Origin: Micromonospora sp. MA102
GTDB taxonomy: Bacteria > Actinomycetota > Actinomycetes > Mycobacteriales > Micromonosporaceae
Reading direction: 5' to 3'
Assembly: GCF_025460765.1 (NCBI RefSeq)
Contig: NZ_JAMWEG010000005.1
Location: forward strand, 358,057-422,056
Length of the DNA stretch: 64,000 nt
Below are positions 1 through 8,665 of the stretch, piece after piece. Each line of letters opens with the position of its first letter. The first letter of the stretch is position 1. The notes beneath the pieces were generated by a model. It searched no databases. It was not told the DNA's origin and worked only from the letters and a program-made list of their open reading frames with translations. Both the position numbers and the translations under genes were made by a program.

Positions 1-399
1 CCCTCGGTCACCACGAGTCGCACCTCGGGCGGCACCTCGATCGCTCCGGCGACCGGCTCCTCCAGGTCGCGCCGGAACGCCGGCGCCCACACCGAGGTCG
101 GCTCCAGCCGGCGCAGGCGGCGCAGGGTGGAGACGAACCCGTTGGCGTCGAACGTGTCCGGCGCGCCCTTGCGCGCGTCCCGGCCCAGCCGGGTCAGCTC
201 CGACTGGGCCAGGTGGAAGCCGTCCATGGGCACCAGCCGGGCGGTCGGACCCACCTCGGCGACGATCCGCTCGGCCAGCGTGGACTTGCCCGCTCCCGGC
301 GCGCCGGCGATGCCGAGCAGCTGCCGCGGGCCGTCCCCGGCGAGGGCCCGGGCCCGGGCCAGCAGCTCGCCGAGCGGCAGCACCTGCGCGGGGGCCATC
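1..399 (-). CDS. Nucleoside/nucleotide kinase family protein, C-terminus cut by window edge
   Basis: Only the first 133 residues lie in the window. A P-loop (GAPGAGKST) sits at about residues 32-40, followed by a MDGFHLAQ segment and a downstream DTFDANGF stretch. This arrangement is seen in uridine kinase/pantothenate kinase-like P-loop kinases that phosphorylate a small alcohol or nucleoside substrate in the cytoplasm. The ATG at 399-397 overlaps the TGA of the upstream SIMPL gene (TGATG), so the two are probably translated as one operon. The exact substrate cannot be told from the N-terminal half; fructose/ribulose-type or nucleoside kinases are possible. Confidence 0.75.
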
Positions 400-1039
400 A
401 GCCGAGCACCGGTTCGCTGATGGTGAACCGGGCCTCGACCGCCGCCTGCACCGGCTGCGGCTGCGGATCCAGCTCCAGCTCGGGGGCGGCCTCCCCGGCC
501 CGGCCGAAGCCCGCCTTCGCCATCATCGCCGGGGCGGCGGCCAGGCCGGTGTCGGCCAGCTCCAACAGGGCGGTCACCCGGGCGCCGAGCGCCTCGGCGT
601 ATTCCCGGGCGCGGGCCAGGGCGTCGGCGATCGCCGCGTGCCGGGCCTCCCGGTACGCCGGGCTGTCCGGCCGCAGCGACCACCACGGACCGGCCACCTC
701 GACCTGCTCCTGGTCGGCCAGGCGCAGCATCAGCTCGCCGAGCGCGGTGAAGTCGACGACGGTGACCGTGGTGGTCACGCTGCCGTGGTAGGCCACCACC
801 CGCTCACCCGAGCGCTTCGTCTCCGGCCAGACCCGGAGCTGGCCGGTCTCCCGCCGGTCCACGGCGGGCTCGGCCGCGTCGAGCAGCACCCGCACGGCGG
901 CGGTCCGCTCGGCCAACCGGGCCAGCGTGGTCTCCCGGTCGCGGTCCCGCGCGGTCGCGGTCACGGAGAACCGGGCCAGCTCGGGGGCCACCTCCCGGTA
1001 CGCCTCGCCGCGTACCGCCACGACCGGTGCGTCCGCCAT
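398..1039 (-). CDS. SIMPL (DUF541) domain-containing protein
   Basis: 213 residues whose pattern matches the SIMPL/DUF541 family: an N-terminal VAVRGEAYREVAPELARFSV strand, central alternating strands and a closing ARFTISEPVLG. Family members (BP26-like, oxidative-stress-related) usually carry a signal peptide. This one starts directly with the domain and shows no signal peptide, so it is probably cytoplasmic, a form common in actinobacteria. A TAGGCT hexamer ends 7 nt before the ATG, suggesting a leaderless transcript. It overlaps the downstream kinase gene. The biochemical role is unknown. Confidence 0.75.
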   Translation of the reverse strand: MADAPVVAVRGEAYREVAPELARFSVTATARDRDRETTLARLAERTAAVRVLLDAAEPAVDRRETGQLRVWPETKRSGERVVAYHGSVTTTVTVVDFTALGELMLRLADQEQVEVAGPWWSLRPDSPAYREARHAAIADALARAREYAEALGARVTALLELADTGLAAAPAMMAKAGFGRAGEAAPELELDPQPQPVQAAVEARFTISEPVLG

Positions 1040-1044
1040 GCGGC

Positions 1045-2070
1045 TCAGCCTAGTGGCGGGGTGGCCGGAAGGTGACCCGTGTAGGTGACCCCGCCCGCCG
1101 CCACCCGGCAGCCGGTCAGGTGGCCGCCGGCCGCGCCCAGCTCCCGCAGGTAGGCCAGCTCGCCGGCGTGGTCGGCGGCGGCCGGGAACTCGCGCCGGTG
1201 GGCGGTGAACGCGCGGCCGCGCAGGGCCGCGCGGGCGGTGCGGCCCTCGGCGAGCCGGCCGGCCAGCTTTCCGGGGTCGCCGGCCCGCAGCGCCTCGGCC
1301 AGCTCGTCGAGGTAGGCCCGGACCGCGTCCAGCTCGGCCAGCACACGCTCCCGGTTACCGAGCAGCATGTTCGCGGTCCGCTCGGGCGGCCCGCCGGCCA
1401 CCCGGGTGCCGTCGGAGAAGCTGCCGGCGGCGAGCGCGAGCACCGCGTCGCGCAGCGCCGAGCGCTGCACCGTGCCGGCCAGCGCGCCGGCGAGCAGGTG
1501 GGGCAGGTGGGAGGCGAGCGCGGCGGCGCTGTCGTGCTCCGGGGCGGACATCGGCACCACCCGGGCGTGGAAGACGTCGATGAGCAGCGCGGCGAGCGAC
1601 CGGAACGCGGGCATCCCGGTCGGGCCAGGGCAGAGCACCCAGGCGGCCCCGTCGAGCAGCGCCGGGCTGGCCGCGTCGAGGCCGGCCCGGTCGGCGCCGG
1701 CCATCGGGTGGCCGGGCACGAACCGGTGCCCGAGCCCCTGCGCGACGGCGGCCGTGGCCACCTCGGCCTTGGTGCTGCCCACGTCGGTGAGCACGCACCG
1801 GTCGTCGGTGGCCGCGGCCACCGACGCCACCGTCGCGGGCAGGGTGGGCAGCGGGCCGCACAGGAACACGACGTCCCGGCCGGCGACCGCCTCCTCGACC
1901 GTGTCGGGCGCGGCGACGCCCTGCTCGCGGACCCGCCGCCGGGTCGCCGGGTCGGGGTCCCAGCCGGCCACGTCGAGCCCGGCGTCGCGCAGCCGGAGCA
2001 GCACCGACCCCCCGATCAGGCCGGTGCCGACCACCGCCGCGCGCGCCTGCCCGCCGGCCCCGCCCACCAT
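1045..2070 (-). CDS. tyrA: Prephenate dehydrogenase
   Basis: 341 residues. Oxidatively decarboxylates prephenate to 4-hydroxyphenylpyruvate in tyrosine synthesis. The N-terminal Rossmann motif GTGLIGGS (about residues 14-21) is followed by the DVVFLCGPLPTL strand, the TDVGSTK motif and the GHPMAG motif that contributes the catalytic His of TyrA enzymes. An all-helical dimerisation half follows, with SHLPHLLAGAL and a PPERTANMLLGNR segment. No ACT or chorismate-mutase domain is present, so it is monofunctional. Start chosen at the ATG preceded by AGGTGG; the longer in-frame upstream reading is Arg/Gly/Pro-rich shadow sequence. Confidence 0.92.
   Translation of the reverse strand: MVGGAGGQARAAVVGTGLIGGSVLLRLRDAGLDVAGWDPDPATRRRVREQGVAAPDTVEEAVAGRDVVFLCGPLPTLPATVASVAAATDDRCVLTDVGSTKAEVATAAVAQGLGHRFVPGHPMAGADRAGLDAASPALLDGAAWVLCPGPTGMPAFRSLAALLIDVFHARVVPMSAPEHDSAAALASHLPHLLAGALAGTVQRSALRDAVLALAAGSFSDGTRVAGGPPERTANMLLGNRERVLAELDAVRAYLDELAEALRAGDPGKLAGRLAEGRTARAALRGRAFTAHRREFPAAADHAGELAYLRELGAAGGHLTGCRVAAGGVTYTGHLPATPPLG
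1047..1052 (-). promoter_or_regulatory. -10-like hexamer of the SIMPL gene (leaderless layout)
   Basis: TAGGCT on the minus strand lies 7 nt upstream of the ATG at 1039. No Shine-Dalgarno sequence fits in the gap. Inferred, not measured. Confidence 0.5.
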
Positions 2071-2147
2071 CGGCCCACCTCGGCGTTCCGTAGTCCGGAG
2101 CCGGCCCCGGCCCCGCTGGAAGTCCCGCCGAGGATACCGCCCGCGGC

Positions 2148-3116
2148 TCAGGCCTGGCGTTCCGTCACCGTCCGCCGCCACCGGGCGTACGCCCGGCCCG
2201 GGTCGCCGAAGTACGTCCACGGCAGCTCGGTCACCAGGTCGCCGAGCGCCTGGAAGCGCTCCGCGGCGGCGTCGTGGTCGCCGCCCACGGCGAAGCACAT
2301 CGCGAAGTTGTTGTGCGGCTGCGGCCAGCCCGGGTAGTGGCCGTGCTCCGGATGGCGCACCGACTGGTCGGCCGCGGCGCGCAGCTCGGCGAGCACCCCG
2401 GGGTCGCGGAGGTGGGCGTCGTCCTCCCCGGAGGGCAGCTTCAGCCACATCTCCAGGTGGGCCGCCGCGACCAGGTGGGCCAGGCCGCTGGCGGCCGGCG
2501 CCTTGGCCGCCGCGGACCGGGCGAAGTCGAACATCTCCTCGTCGCTGCCGAACCACTTGGCGCACCGGTACTGGAGCATCTGGACATGGGCCAGCCGGTG
2601 CCACGGGTGCCGGGCGACCACGTCGGCGAAGCGCCGCGCCGCCTCCTCCCGGTCCACCTGGCGGCCCCGCGCCGAGGTGACCAGGAAGGCCCGGGCGGTG
2701 GTGTCGTCGGGGTCCCGCGCGGCCACCTCGTCCAGCAGGTTCTCGGCGAAGGTCAGCCGCTTGCGGAACTCGCGGAACTGCTCCTGGCTGGTCAGCGAGG
2801 AGGAGGCCCCGCCCCGGGCCTCCCAGGCCCAGTGCACGGCGTGGGTGCCCCGGACCAGCAGCGGAAGGGTGGCGCGCGGCTCGGCGTCGGCCCACTCGCC
2901 GATCCACTCCTGCACACCCGGCACCCGGCCGGCGGCGGAGAGGCAGAACGCCTGGTGGTCGGGGTCGGTGACGGTGACCAGCACGTCCCGGGCGGTCCGC
3001 CAGTCCCGCCGGGCCAGCGCCTCGGAGAGCGCCGCGGCGGCCGGGTCACCCATCGTCGGGTCGACCGGCAGCCCGGGTCCACTCTGCTGCTTCGTCCTCC
3101 GCCGGAACGGCCACAT
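2148..3116 (-). CDS. Conserved hypothetical protein with TPR-like helical repeats
   Basis: 322 residues, no signal peptide or membrane segment. It starts MWPFRRRTK, then runs as amphipathic helices rich in A/R/E with spaced W/H residues (RDWRTARDVLV, EEAARRFADVVARHPWHRLAHVQML, DHDAAAERFQALGDLV), which looks like a tetratricopeptide-style solenoid. The ATG at 3116 has a strong GGGAGGACGAGGA ribosome site; the longer upstream reading is rejected. It is divergent from the M48 protease gene with about 145 nt between starts. Function unknown; a protein-binding scaffold is the most one can infer. Confidence 0.7.
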   Translation of the reverse strand: MWPFRRRTKQQSGPGLPVDPTMGDPAAAALSEALARRDWRTARDVLVTVTDPDHQAFCLSAAGRVPGVQEWIGEWADAEPRATLPLLVRGTHAVHWAWEARGGASSSLTSQEQFREFRKRLTFAENLLDEVAARDPDDTTARAFLVTSARGRQVDREEAARRFADVVARHPWHRLAHVQMLQYRCAKWFGSDEEMFDFARSAAAKAPAASGLAHLVAAAHLEMWLKLPSGEDDAHLRDPGVLAELRAAADQSVRHPEHGHYPGWPQPHNNFAMCFAVGGDHDAAAERFQALGDLVTELPWTYFGDPGRAYARWRRTVTERQA

Positions 3117-3261
3117 GTCCTCGTCCTCCCCCGTGCGCGTCGACGGAGATCGTAGGGGCCGCCGGATGGGCACGGAAGGGGGTTGTCCGAGCCGCGCTCG
3201 CGTCGTACGGTCCCCCGGCGGCCCGACCGGACGGGCCGGTCTCAACGGGGAAAGGAAGCAC

Positions 3262-5103
3262 ATGTCCGCCACGTACCGGGCGCTCGCCTCGGTGGTCATG
3301 TTGATCGGTTTCTACGTCGTCGCGCTGCTCCAGCTCGCCGCCGTGGCCGCGCTCGGCGTCTGGCTGTTCAGCCACACCAGCGGTGTGATCACCGGCAAGC
3401 TGCTGTTGCCGCTGGTCGTCGCCCTCGGCGCCGTCGGGGTGGGGCTGTGGAAGGCGATCCGCACCAAGAACGAGCCGGCGCCCGGCCTGATCCTGGACGA
3501 GCGGGCGGCCCCGTGGCTCTGGGCCACGGTGCGGGAGCTGGCCGCCGCGGTCGGCACCCGCGCGCCCGACGAGATCCGCCTGGTGCCCGAGGTGAACGCG
3601 GCGGTCGGCGAGCAGAGCCGCCTGCTCGGCCTGATCGGCGGGCGGCGGACCCTCTACGTGGGACTGCCGCTGCTCCAGGCCATGCGGATCGACCAGCTCC
3701 GCTCGGTGCTGGCGCACGAGCTGGGCCACTACTCCGGCCAGCACACCCGGCTGGGCGGCGTCGCCTACCGGGGACGGCTCGCCATCGAGGAGACCGTCGA
3801 GCGGATCAGCCCGCGCAACCCGGTCGGCTGGATCTTCCGGGGCTACGCGAAGCTCTACCTGATGGTCGACAACGCGGCCTCGCGCCGCCAGGAGCTGGAG
3901 GCGGACCGGTCGTCGGTGGCGCTCGCCGGCACCGAGGCGGCGACCTCGGCGCTGCGTACGCTGCCCGCGCTCGACGCCGCCTGGGGCTTCTACATGCGCC
4001 GCTACGTCGAGCCGGGCTGGTCCGCCGGGCTCGCGCCGGACGACCTCTTCGGCGGGTTCGCCATGCTGCTCCAGGCCCGCCGCGAGGAGATCGACGAGCT
4101 GCGGGAGAACGCGCCGGAGCCCGAGCCGTCCCGCTGGGACACCCACCCCCCGATCGGCGTACGCGTCGCCGCGATGACCGCCACGCCCGGCGCGGTGGTG
4201 GCGCCGGACGACCGGCCGGCCTGGACCCTGCTGGCCGACGTGGCCGGCGCCGGGCGGCAGCTCCAGGGCCTGGTGGTCGAGCACGGCGGCCGGCGGCTGC
4301 TGCCGTGGGCCGAGTTCGTCGCCGAGTCGGTGGCCGCCTCGGTGCAGCGGCAGGCGGACGGCATCTACCGGGCGGCCGGGCGGTTCACCGGCACCCCCAC
4401 CCCGGGCCTGCCGATCCTGCTGGACCTGGTCCGCGCCGGCCGGCTCGGGGAGTTCGCCGAGCAGTTCTTCAGCGGCGCCACCCGCAGGGAGGCCGCCGCC
4501 GCCTTCGCCGGGCCGATGGAGACCCTGCTGGACAACGCCGCGGTCCGCTCCGGGCGGGCCCGCTGGCAGCTCTCCTGGTCGGGCCCGGCCCAGCTGGTCG
4601 GCCCGGCGGGCGAGCCGCTGGACCTGGCCGGCATCGCCAAGCTGGCGGTCGCGCCGGAGACCCTGGACGAGGCGCTGGCCCGCCTCGCCGAGCTGGGTGT
4701 CGACGCCGCCCACGCCACCGTGGTGCAGGCCCGGGCCTCGGCCCGCAACGCCGACCTGATCGGCGGGCTCGCCAACATCAAGATCGACGGCCGGGAGCAC
4801 GACATCCTCGTGCTCGACAACGGCCTGGTCCTGATCCCCGACCCGGGCAAGTCGAGCGAGGGCGAGAAGCGCCTCGTGGCGCTCGTCGGCGCGGTGCCGG
4901 TCGCCGACCTGGCCGCCCGGCACCCGTACCTGCCGTACGAGGAGATCACCTCGGTCGAGGTGAAGCGCGAGGTGCCGCTGAAGGCCACCCTCACCCTCTT
5001 CGACGGCCGGACCGTGTCGGTGCAGGAGCTGATGGCCAGCGAGTTCCTGGAGAAGCGCAGCCGGGACACCCTGCTGCGGGTGTTCCAGCGGATCAACGGC
5101 TGA
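3262..5103 (+). CDS. M48 family membrane metallopeptidase
   Basis: 613 residues. Two N-terminal hydrophobic segments (about residues 8-36 and 45-62) anchor it in the membrane. The zinc motif HELGH is at residues 152-156 in a SVLAHELGHYSGQHTR context, with the third ligand expected in RRQELEADRSS, the typical M48 (HtpX/Ste24-like) layout; the DTHPP motif follows. The region after about residue 330 is unusually long and contains no family domain I recognise. Likely cleaves membrane or envelope proteins; substrate unknown. The start follows a GGGGAAAGGAAG ribosome site. Confidence 0.88.
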   Translation: MSATYRALASVVMLIGFYVVALLQLAAVAALGVWLFSHTSGVITGKLLLPLVVALGAVGVGLWKAIRTKNEPAPGLILDERAAPWLWATVRELAAAVGTRAPDEIRLVPEVNAAVGEQSRLLGLIGGRRTLYVGLPLLQAMRIDQLRSVLAHELGHYSGQHTRLGGVAYRGRLAIEETVERISPRNPVGWIFRGYAKLYLMVDNAASRRQELEADRSSVALAGTEAATSALRTLPALDAAWGFYMRRYVEPGWSAGLAPDDLFGGFAMLLQARREEIDELRENAPEPEPSRWDTHPPIGVRVAAMTATPGAVVAPDDRPAWTLLADVAGAGRQLQGLVVEHGGRRLLPWAEFVAESVAASVQRQADGIYRAAGRFTGTPTPGLPILLDLVRAGRLGEFAEQFFSGATRREAAAAFAGPMETLLDNAAVRSGRARWQLSWSGPAQLVGPAGEPLDLAGIAKLAVAPETLDEALARLAELGVDAAHATVVQARASARNADLIGGLANIKIDGREHDILVLDNGLVLIPDPGKSSEGEKRLVALVGAVPVADLAARHPYLPYEEITSVEVKREVPLKATLTLFDGRTVSVQELMASEFLEKRSRDTLLRVFQRING

Positions 5104-5108
5104 CGCGT

Positions 5109-5146
5109 CCGCGGCGGCCGGACCCTACGAGGGCCGGCCGCCGCGG
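5109..5146. terminator. Hairpin terminator between convergent M48 peptidase and dapC
   Basis: A 13-bp perfect stem, CCGCGGCGGCCGG (5109-5121) against CCGGCCGCCGCGG (5134-5146). The loop can extend the stem by CCCT/AGGG. It sits between the two convergent stops and has no U-tract. Confidence 0.75.
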
Positions 5147-5154
5147 CACGACGG

Positions 5155-6264
5155 TCAGGGCTGGGCGAGCCGGCCGGCGACCGCGTCGACGTGCTCGTCG
5201 GACTCGGTCAACGCCACCCGGACGTGCCGGGAGCCGGCCGGGCCGTAGAAGACGCCGGCCGCGACCAGGATGCCCCGGCGGGCCAGCCAGTCGACGGTGT
5301 CCCAGCAGTCCTCGTCCCGGGTCATCCAGAGGTAGAGCCCCGCCTCGGAGTGCTCGACGGTGAAACCGGCGCCGGTGAACGCGGCGTGGAGCTTCTCCCG
5401 CCGGGCCCGGTAGCGCTCCCGCTGCGCGTCGGCGTGCGCCTGGTCGCCCAGCGCGGCCACCATGGCGGCCTGCACCGGGGCGGGCACGATCATGCCGGCG
5501 TGCTTACGGACCTTGAGCAGCTCGGCCACCAGCGCCGGGTCGCCGGCCACGAAACCGGCCCGGTAGCCGGCCAGGTTGGAGCGCTTGGAGAGCGAGTGCA
5601 CCGCCAGCACACCCTCGTACGACCCGCCGCAGACCTCGGGCGAGAGGACCGAGACGGGCTCGGCGTCCCAGCCCAGCGGCAGGTAGCACTCGTCGCTGGC
5701 GACCACCGCGCCGCGCTCCCGCGCCCAGTCCACCACCTTGCGCAGGTGGCCGGCGGGCAGCACCCGCCCGGTCGGGTTGCCGGGCGAATTCACCCACACC
5801 AGCCGGACCCGCGGGTCGGGGCCCAGGGCGGTCAGCGAATCCGTGCGCACCGTGGTGGCACCGGCCAGCCGGGCCCCGTCCTCGTACGTCGGGTAGGCGA
5901 TGGACGGCACCACGACCACGTCACCGGGACCGACGCCGAGCAGCGTGGGAAGCCAGGCGACCAGCTCCTTGGAGCCGATGGTCGGCAGCACCCCGAGCCC
6001 GTCGACGCCCGCACCGCAGGCGCGCGCCACCCAGGCCGCGATGGCGGCCCGCAGCGCGGGCGTGCCCGCGGTCAGCGGGTAGCCCGGCGCGTCCGACGCG
6101 TCGGCCAGCGCCTGCCGGATCAGCGCGGGCACCGGGTCGACCGGCGTGCCCATCGAGAGGTTGATGAGACCGTCCGGGTGCGCCGCGGCCGTCGCGGCCG
6201 CGGCGTCCAGGGAGTCCCAGGTGAACTCGGGCAGCCGCGACGAGACCGGCGCGGACCGGTTCAG
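5155..6264 (-). CDS. dapC: Succinyldiaminopimelate transaminase
   Basis: About 369 residues, a fold-type I PLP aminotransferase. Converts N-succinyl-2-amino-6-ketopimelate to N-succinyl-LL-diaminopimelate in the lysine/peptidoglycan pathway. Visible landmarks: INLSMGTPVDPVP near the N-terminus, PGYPLTAGTPALR, NSPGNPTGR, SDECYLPLGW and the PLP lysine in HSLSKRSNLAGYR. The start is uncertain: no ATG or GTG fits near the conserved N-terminus. A CTG at 6264-6262, overlapping the fdxA stop, would give LNRSAPVSSRLPEF and translational coupling. Location directly behind a 7Fe-type ferredoxin is the usual actinobacterial arrangement and supports the specific name. Confidence 0.87.
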   Translation of the reverse strand: MNRSAPVSSRLPEFTWDSLDAAAATAAAHPDGLINLSMGTPVDPVPALIRQALADASDAPGYPLTAGTPALRAAIAAWVARACGAGVDGLGVLPTIGSKELVAWLPTLLGVGPGDVVVVPSIAYPTYEDGARLAGATTVRTDSLTALGPDPRVRLVWVNSPGNPTGRVLPAGHLRKVVDWARERGAVVASDECYLPLGWDAEPVSVLSPEVCGGSYEGVLAVHSLSKRSNLAGYRAGFVAGDPALVAELLKVRKHAGMIVPAPVQAAMVAALGDQAHADAQRERYRARREKLHAAFTGAGFTVEHSEAGLYLWMTRDEDCWDTVDWLARRGILVAAGVFYGPAGSRHVRVALTESDEHVDAVAGRLAQP

Positions 6265-6587
6265 TGGCCCTCTCCGCGCGGCGGCTGCGCGGCCACGAAG
6301 GTCGCGTCCTTCTCCACCTTGCCGATCTTGGAAGCGCCGCCCGGCGAGCCCAGGTCCTCGAAGAACTCGTAGTTCGCCCCGGTGTAGTCCTTCCACTGCT
6401 CCGGGACGTCATCCTCGTAGAAGATCGCTTCGACCGGGCAGACCGGCTCACAGGCACCACAGTCGACGCACTCGTCGGGGTGGATGTAGAGCATCCGGTT
6501 GCCCTCGTAGATGCAGTCGACCGGGCACTCCTCGATGCATGCCTTGTCGAGCACATCCACGCACGGCTCGGCGATGATGTAGGTCAC
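6261..6587 (-). CDS. fdxA: 7Fe-type ferredoxin
   Basis: 108 residues, small acidic electron carrier. It has Cys clusters CVDVLDKACIEECPVDC and CVDCGACEPVCPVEAI, the pattern of ferredoxins with one [3Fe-4S] and one [4Fe-4S] cluster. A C-terminal FFEDLGSPGGASKIG tail is typical of mycobacterial/streptomycete FdxA. GTG start chosen (VTYIIAEP) because GGAGGAGAAG precedes it; the further upstream in-frame Met adds only MRRRRP. It is followed by dapC at a one-base-shifted overlap. Confidence 0.93.
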   Translation of the reverse strand: MTYIIAEPCVDVLDKACIEECPVDCIYEGNRMLYIHPDECVDCGACEPVCPVEAIFYEDDVPEQWKDYTGANYEFFEDLGSPGGASKIGKVEKDATFVAAQPPRGEGH

Positions 6588-6666
6588 CGGTCTTCTCCTC
6601 CGCAAGACTCGCCGCGATCATCCGCGACGGTAAGAGCCTAGTATCTCGCCGGGGAGGGGGTCGATC

Positions 6667-7617
6667 GTGCTCCGACAGCAGGACGTGGGACACCGGATCG
6701 TGGTCCGGCGGATTGTGGGGATTCGCGAAGGCCGGCCGCTCTTCTCCGACGCGCTCGGCGAGCTGGTCGAGCTGAGCGAGACCCACATCACGCTGTCCAC
6801 CGACCGGGGGCGGCTGCGGGTCCCGGTGGACGAGGTGCACCGCGCGAAACGGGTGCCGCCGGCCCGCCGGCCGACGGCCGCCGCCGTGGTCGCGCTAGAA
6901 CTGGCCGCCGACGAGGCGTGGCCCGCCCCGGTACGCGGGCGGCTCGGCGACTGGCTGCTGCGCGGCGCCGAGGGCTGGACCGGCCGGGCGAACAGCGCGC
7001 TGCCGGTCGGCGACCCGGACCGCCCGCTGCCCGCCGCGCTCGACGCCGTGGAGCGCTGGTACGCCGAGCGCGGCCAACCCGCCATGGTGAACACCCCGCT
7101 GCCGCTGGCCGCGCCGGTGGGCGCCGAGCTGGACGCGCGCGGCTGGACCGCCCGGCCACCGGTGCTGGTGCAGACCGCGCCGCTCACCGCGTTGCCGGCG
7201 GATCGCCCCGACCTGCCCGCGGTCGGCCTCTCGACCACGCCCTCGGCCGAGTGGCTGGCGGTGGCCGCCGGCCGCAAGGGCGGGCTGCCGGACGCGGCCC
7301 GGCACGTGCTCACCGCCGTGGACCGGATCCGCTTCGCCCACCTGCACGTCGACGGGCGGCTGCTCGCGGTGGGCCGGGGTACGGTCACCGGCGGGGGCCG
7401 CTGGCTCGGCCTCACGCTCATCGAGGTGCTGCCGGAGGCCCGCCGGCGCGGGTTCGCCGGCGCGGTCATCCGGGCGCTGGCCGACTGGGGCCGGGCGGAG
7501 GGCGCCACGCGCGCCTTCCTCCAGGTGGAGCAGCACAACGCCCCCGCGGTGGCCCTCTACCAGCGGCTCGGCTTCACCACCCACCACACCTACCTGACCC
7601 GGGTCGCCCCGGCCTGA
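6667..7617 (+). CDS. GNAT family N-acetyltransferase, two-part (SH3-like + GNAT)
   Basis: 316 residues. The N-terminal 60 residues (VGHRIVVRRIVG...RVPVDEVHRAKRVPP) look like a small beta-barrel. The rest is an acetyltransferase with acetyl-CoA-binding LPEARRRGFAGAVIRAL (about 258-274) and the C-terminal QHNAPAVALYQRLGF typical of GNAT enzymes. This architecture resembles the mycobacterial Rv0428c group; acceptor unknown. GTG start with GGGGAGGGGG upstream. Its TGA directly abuts the stop of the convergent membrane gene at 7618, with zero nucleotides between them. Confidence 0.85.
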   Translation: MLRQQDVGHRIVVRRIVGIREGRPLFSDALGELVELSETHITLSTDRGRLRVPVDEVHRAKRVPPARRPTAAAVVALELAADEAWPAPVRGRLGDWLLRGAEGWTGRANSALPVGDPDRPLPAALDAVERWYAERGQPAMVNTPLPLAAPVGAELDARGWTARPPVLVQTAPLTALPADRPDLPAVGLSTTPSAEWLAVAAGRKGGLPDAARHVLTAVDRIRFAHLHVDGRLLAVGRGTVTGGGRWLGLTLIEVLPEARRRGFAGAVIRALADWGRAEGATRAFLQVEQHNAPAVALYQRLGFTTHHTYLTRVAPA

Positions 7618-8082
7618 TCAGCGGCGGACGACCTTGCGGGGCTTCGCGGCCTTCAGCTCGGCGTAGCGCTTGAGCTGCCGGGAGCGGTGGTCGCGGCCCA
7701 GCGCGGTGAGGACCAGGTAGCCGGCCAGCACGCCGGCCACGGTGGCCGCGAGGTAGAGCCAGATCTGGGCGAAGAAGAGGCCGGCGCCGCCCTCGAACGG
7801 GTTCTCGCCGACCAGCAGCGGGCCCACGAAGACGGTCAGCGCCAGCGCGGTGACCACCGCGACGGCCAGGTCGCCGGTCCAGTGGCCGGCCGGCCGGTCC
7901 GCGCCCCAGCGGAACGCCGTGGCGGCCAGGATCAGCCCGATGACCAGGAACATCACCAGCGAGACCCGGCCCGCGGCGGTGTCGTCGTCCGGGTAGGCCA
8001 GCTTGATGACCACCCGGGCCGCCACGTTGACCACGAACAACGCGGCCGCCAGCACGCCGACCGCACGCCACCGCTGGAACAT
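7618..8082 (-). CDS. Small four-helix membrane protein, unknown function
   Basis: 154 residues with four predicted membrane helices (about residues 8-26, 41-60, 71-90, 106-128) and a basic C-terminal tail (QLKRYAELKAAKPRKVVRR) that should lie in the cytoplasm. The ATG at 8082 has GGGAGG eight bases upstream; the longer in-frame start is a Gly/Arg-rich artefact. I recognise no family. Tail-to-tail with the GNAT gene. Confidence 0.72.
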   Translation of the reverse strand: MFQRWRAVGVLAAALFVVNVAARVVIKLAYPDDDTAAGRVSLVMFLVIGLILAATAFRWGADRPAGHWTGDLAVAVVTALALTVFVGPLLVGENPFEGGAGLFFAQIWLYLAATVAGVLAGYLVLTALGRDHRSRQLKRYAELKAAKPRKVVRR

Positions 8083-8170
8083 CGCACGCCTCCCGCCGTA
8101 CCGCCCGCCCCCACCGGGTGGGCTCCTGGCAGGAATACTTACCACCGCAACCTGTGCGGCGTCTGCACCC

Positions 8171-8665
8171 TCAGCGGACGGCCGGCGGCACCACGAGCTG
8201 CCGGAAGCCCAGCACCGCGAAGGTGACCGCGCCGGCGACGATCAACGCGAGGCCGAGCACGTTGTCGCCGCTGAGCGCGAGATCGCCCTCGACCGTGCGG
8301 AAGCCGCCCGCGACGATCACCACGAACCAGGGCAGGGCGGCCAGCGCCGCCGCCCAGCGGGTGCCCACCGCCCGGTGGGCGAACCCGCTCACCAGCACCG
8401 TCAGCACCACCACCGCGGCGATCCCGCCCAGTGCGAGCGCGAGCCCGACCAGGGCCTTGCCGGCACCTCCGGGGCGGCCCTTGACCACCTCCCAGGCCCA
8501 GGTGGCGTAGAGCAGGTCGAGCACCGCGACGAGCACGCCGGCCCAGACCGCCACCACCCCGCCGGCGACGCGCAGCGCGAGGTCGACCGCCCGGCCCGAC
8601 GGCTCGGGCGGCGCGGCGGGCTCCTGCTCGGGGGCGACCGACATGGGTACGGCGGGCAGCGTCAC
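8171..8665 (-). CDS. Membrane protein coupled to mshB, unknown function
   Basis: 164 residues, GTG start overlapping the mshB stop (GTGA), so translation is probably coupled. The N-terminal 25 residues are Pro/Glu-rich and cytoplasmic-looking. Four hydrophobic helices follow (about 30-52, 72-94, 104-122, 136-156). No signature motif. Co-location with mshB suggests nothing firm about function. Confidence 0.75.
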   Translation of the reverse strand: MTLPAVPMSVAPEQEPAAPPEPSGRAVDLALRVAGGVVAVWAGVLVAVLDLLYATWAWEVVKGRPGGAGKALVGLALALGGIAAVVVLTVLVSGFAHRAVGTRWAAALAALPWFVVIVAGGFRTVEGDLALSGDNVLGLALIVAGAVTFAVLGFRQLVVPPAVR